The notes beneath the pieces were generated by a model, which saw only the letters and a list, made by a program, of their open reading frames with translations, did no database searches and was not told the origin of the DNA. DNA of 64,000 nt, taken from NCBI GenBank assembly GCA_002344215.1, contig DDSV01000015.1:1-64000 (forward strand), written 5' to 3'. Shown here one piece after another: positions 62,630-64,000 of the stretch (position 1 is its first letter; every line of letters begins with the position of its first letter). The translations under genes were made by a program, and so were the position numbers. Source of the DNA: Akkermansiaceae bacterium UBA2381 (lineage in GTDB: Bacteria > Verrucomicrobiota > Verrucomicrobiia > Verrucomicrobiales > DEV007).

Positions 62630-63547
62630 GACGGAGAAAACCTCCACGACCTGGGCGCGGCCTTTGACGCGGTGCACCCCGTGGTTTTTGCAGTGGCTCC
62701 TTACTTCCGGGAGAGCTCTGACAAAGTCTCCTGAGACCAGAACGTTGCTCTGGAGTTCGCGGGTCATTGATTCCAGTCGGAAGGTCAGGTTAACCGGGTC
62801 GCCGACGAGAGTGAATTCACCCTGGCTCATGCCGCCGTAGGCGACTTTCCCGGTGTGGATGGCTACACCCACTTCAAATCGACGGTGGATGCTTTCAAAG
62901 ACATCGGGGCGTTCCAGATAAATCCGTTCGCACGAAGCGAGGAGCTTCTTGGCGGCCCGCAGAGCTCCATGGAGAGTGTCGGGGGTCACCGAGGTCCAAT
63001 AGGCGAGGACGCAGTCTCCAATGAACTTGTCGACGGTGCTGCCCTCCTCGGAGAGAATACGCTCACAGTCCGAATACCAGCTTCCGATGATCTGGGCGAG
63101 ATCGTCAGCTTCAATTTCCTCGGACAGAGCGGTGAATCCCTTGATGTCGCTGACGAGGATAATGACTGGAGTGGATCGGATGAGGGCGATAGTGGATCCA
63201 CCCAGGTCTTCCATGTTGATGACAGCGGGCTGGTCTCCTGTTTCGGAAAACTGGAACTCATGTTCCGCGAATGTAATCGTGTCGCCGTTCTTTAGTTGTC
63301 TGGTTGCGGTGACCCGTGACCCATTCAGATAACTGCCATTGAAACTGCCGAGATCGAAGAGGTAGAACCCGCCGTCCTGTTTTCGAATCATGGCGTGGCG
63401 CCTTGAGACACGGGGATCCTCAATGAGGACCTGGCACTCGGGACTTCTCCCGATGATGCTCACATTACCCAGTTCGAGGGTATCATCTGTCTCAGTACGA
63501 TGGAGGAAGGCGTTCACGTGCGTAGATAGAACCAATTTCAGGCACAA
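62609..63547 (-). CDS. FHA-domain adenylate/guanylate cyclase
   Basis: This 312-residue protein has an N-terminal FHA phosphothreonine-binding domain (about 25-105, with IIGRSPECQVLI and RVSRRHAMI). A class III nucleotide cyclase catalytic domain follows (about 125-290). Metal-binding Asp residues lie in LVSDIKGFTAL and FIGDCVLAYW, and the AIHTGKVAYGG and LVGDPVNLTFRLE segments are typical. It would make cAMP or cGMP in response to a Ser/Thr kinase. The start is uncertain: TTG 63547 is used here, and GTG 63517 is an alternative. It is convergent with pstB. Confidence 0.9.
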   Translation of the reverse strand: MCLKLVLSTHVNAFLHRTETDDTLELGNVSIIGRSPECQVLIEDPRVSRRHAMIRKQDGGFYLFDLGSFNGSYLNGSRVTATRQLKNGDTITFAEHEFQFSETGDQPAVINMEDLGGSTIALIRSTPVIILVSDIKGFTALSEEIEADDLAQIIGSWYSDCERILSEEGSTVDKFIGDCVLAYWTSVTPDTLHGALRAAKKLLASCERIYLERPDVFESIHRRFEVGVAIHTGKVAYGGMSQGEFTLVGDPVNLTFRLESMTRELQSNVLVSGDFVRALPEVRSHCKNHGVHRVKGRAQVVEVFSVNSFPGD

Positions 63548-63694
63548 GGGGCAAGTGGTAAAGAGACACTATTGGTAGAAGGGCAGCAATGCTTGTCTCG
63601 CGGTTTCCTGTAAAACGAACGAGGTCCACCGGGCAGGAATTTTCCGGAAGAGGCCGTGAGGCGCTCATTCTGAAGAAGAAGGGGAATCAGAGTA

Positions 63695-63723
63695 TTGTTT
63701 TTATTGAATTTATACCCTATAAT
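63695..63723 (+). promoter_or_regulatory. predicted promoter for the glycosyltransferase gene
   Basis: TATAAT at 63718-63723 is a perfect -10; TTGTTT at 63695-63700 is a weak -35 with a 17-bp spacer. A transcript would start near 63730, about 70 nt before the ATG. Confidence 0.45.
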
Positions 63724-63799
63724 GCCCCGGACCGGATCTCATCGGCACAGAGAAGGGGATCTGGTAGAACATCGAGCTTGAACTTCAATTCTCTGATTT

Positions 63800-64000
63800 A
63801 TGAAGTGCCTCTGGCTTACCCGCAAATATCCCCGTCCTGCAAACAGCGGAGAATTGATCTATTCGAACGGACTTATCCGCGCCTTTGCTGGCACGGGAGT
63901 CGAACTAACGGTTGTTGCGCACGACAATGACGAGTCTCCCGTAGGGAATGGGAGTGAAGCCAGTCTGCACGTCGATGAGGACGGGGTGACCTGGCGCCTG
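63800..64000 (+). CDS. glycosyltransferase family 4/1-like protein (partial, N-terminus)
   Basis: From ATG 63800 the frame stays open to the window end (67 residues). It begins with KCLWLTRKYPRPANSGE, the first strand and loop of GT-B glycosyltransferases, followed by GLIRAFAGTGVELTVVAHDN, the second Rossmann-like unit. The donor-binding C-terminal domain lies outside the window, so specificity cannot be judged. Confidence 0.75.
   Translation, partial: MKCLWLTRKYPRPANSGELIYSNGLIRAFAGTGVELTVVAHDNDESPVGNGSEASLHVDEDGVTWRL

Noticed and set aside
63589..63930. Open frame of about 113 codons before the glycosyltransferase
   Set aside because: No family features, and it overlaps the clear glycosyltransferase start in another frame.

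Overview
The window looks like a chromosomal segment of a Gram-negative bacterium of the Verrucomicrobiota. This is an inference from gene content: LL-diaminopimelate aminotransferase, a sulfatase, a DUF1080 protein, a YHYH protein, an FG-GAP repeat protein, a PhoX-type protein and several large secreted or disordered proteins of planctomycete/verrucomicrobial style. The DNA is GC-rich and densely coded on both strands.

Layout. 1-8.2 kb carries housekeeping genes: partial tadA, rpe-xseA, a large secretin without other secretion genes, a LysR-HAD pair and hemL. 8.3-15.2 kb has an RGG-rich disordered protein and two large PAS/histidine-kinase proteins, one with a degenerate ATPase domain. 15.3-27.5 kb is a mixed region: amino-acid permease, flavin-type oxidoreductase, VTT membrane protein, HNH nuclease, coiled-coil/TPR protein, glutaredoxin-TraB pair, FG-GAP protein, glutamine amidotransferase, a fusion of a serine amidase/beta-lactamase-fold domain with a NamZ muramidase, queH, and tRNA-Ser(CGA).

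27.5-37.3 kb is an accessory island just downstream of the tRNA-Ser 3' end. A 20-bp copy of the tRNA 3' end is repeated 146 bp downstream, and a 12-bp core of it recurs at the far edge of the island. The island holds a complete type I restriction-modification system in two transcription units. hsdM-hsdS forms one unit. higB-higA(IrrE)-hsdR-ygjP-like forms the other, so restriction appears to be expressed behind a toxin-antitoxin promoter. Between the units lie a 70-aa protein gene and, on the opposite strand, a promoter/terminator pair that predicts a small RNA of about 100 nt. No integrase is visible.

37.3-48 kb returns to core-type genes: a PGPGW membrane protein, an isolated nuoB-nuoC pair, a GNAT-nitrilase fusion, a three-gene secreted cluster (jelly-roll-like protein, YHYH-PEBP fusion, sulfatase), an OmpR-type two-component system and dapL. 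48-55 kb has infA followed by two oligopeptide-type ABC ATPase genes that are separated by a 4 kb block of opposite-strand genes (PhoX-like protein and two unknowns, one behind a perfect consensus sigma-70 promoter). 55-57 kb contains a YugP-family protein that has lost its HExxH motif, a Coa1-like protein and a NYN-LOTUS protein. 57.4-62.6 kb is the phosphate transporter pstS-pstC-pstA-pstB, in which PstC carries an extra periplasmic domain of about 370 residues. The window closes with an FHA-adenylate cyclase and the start of a glycosyltransferase gene.
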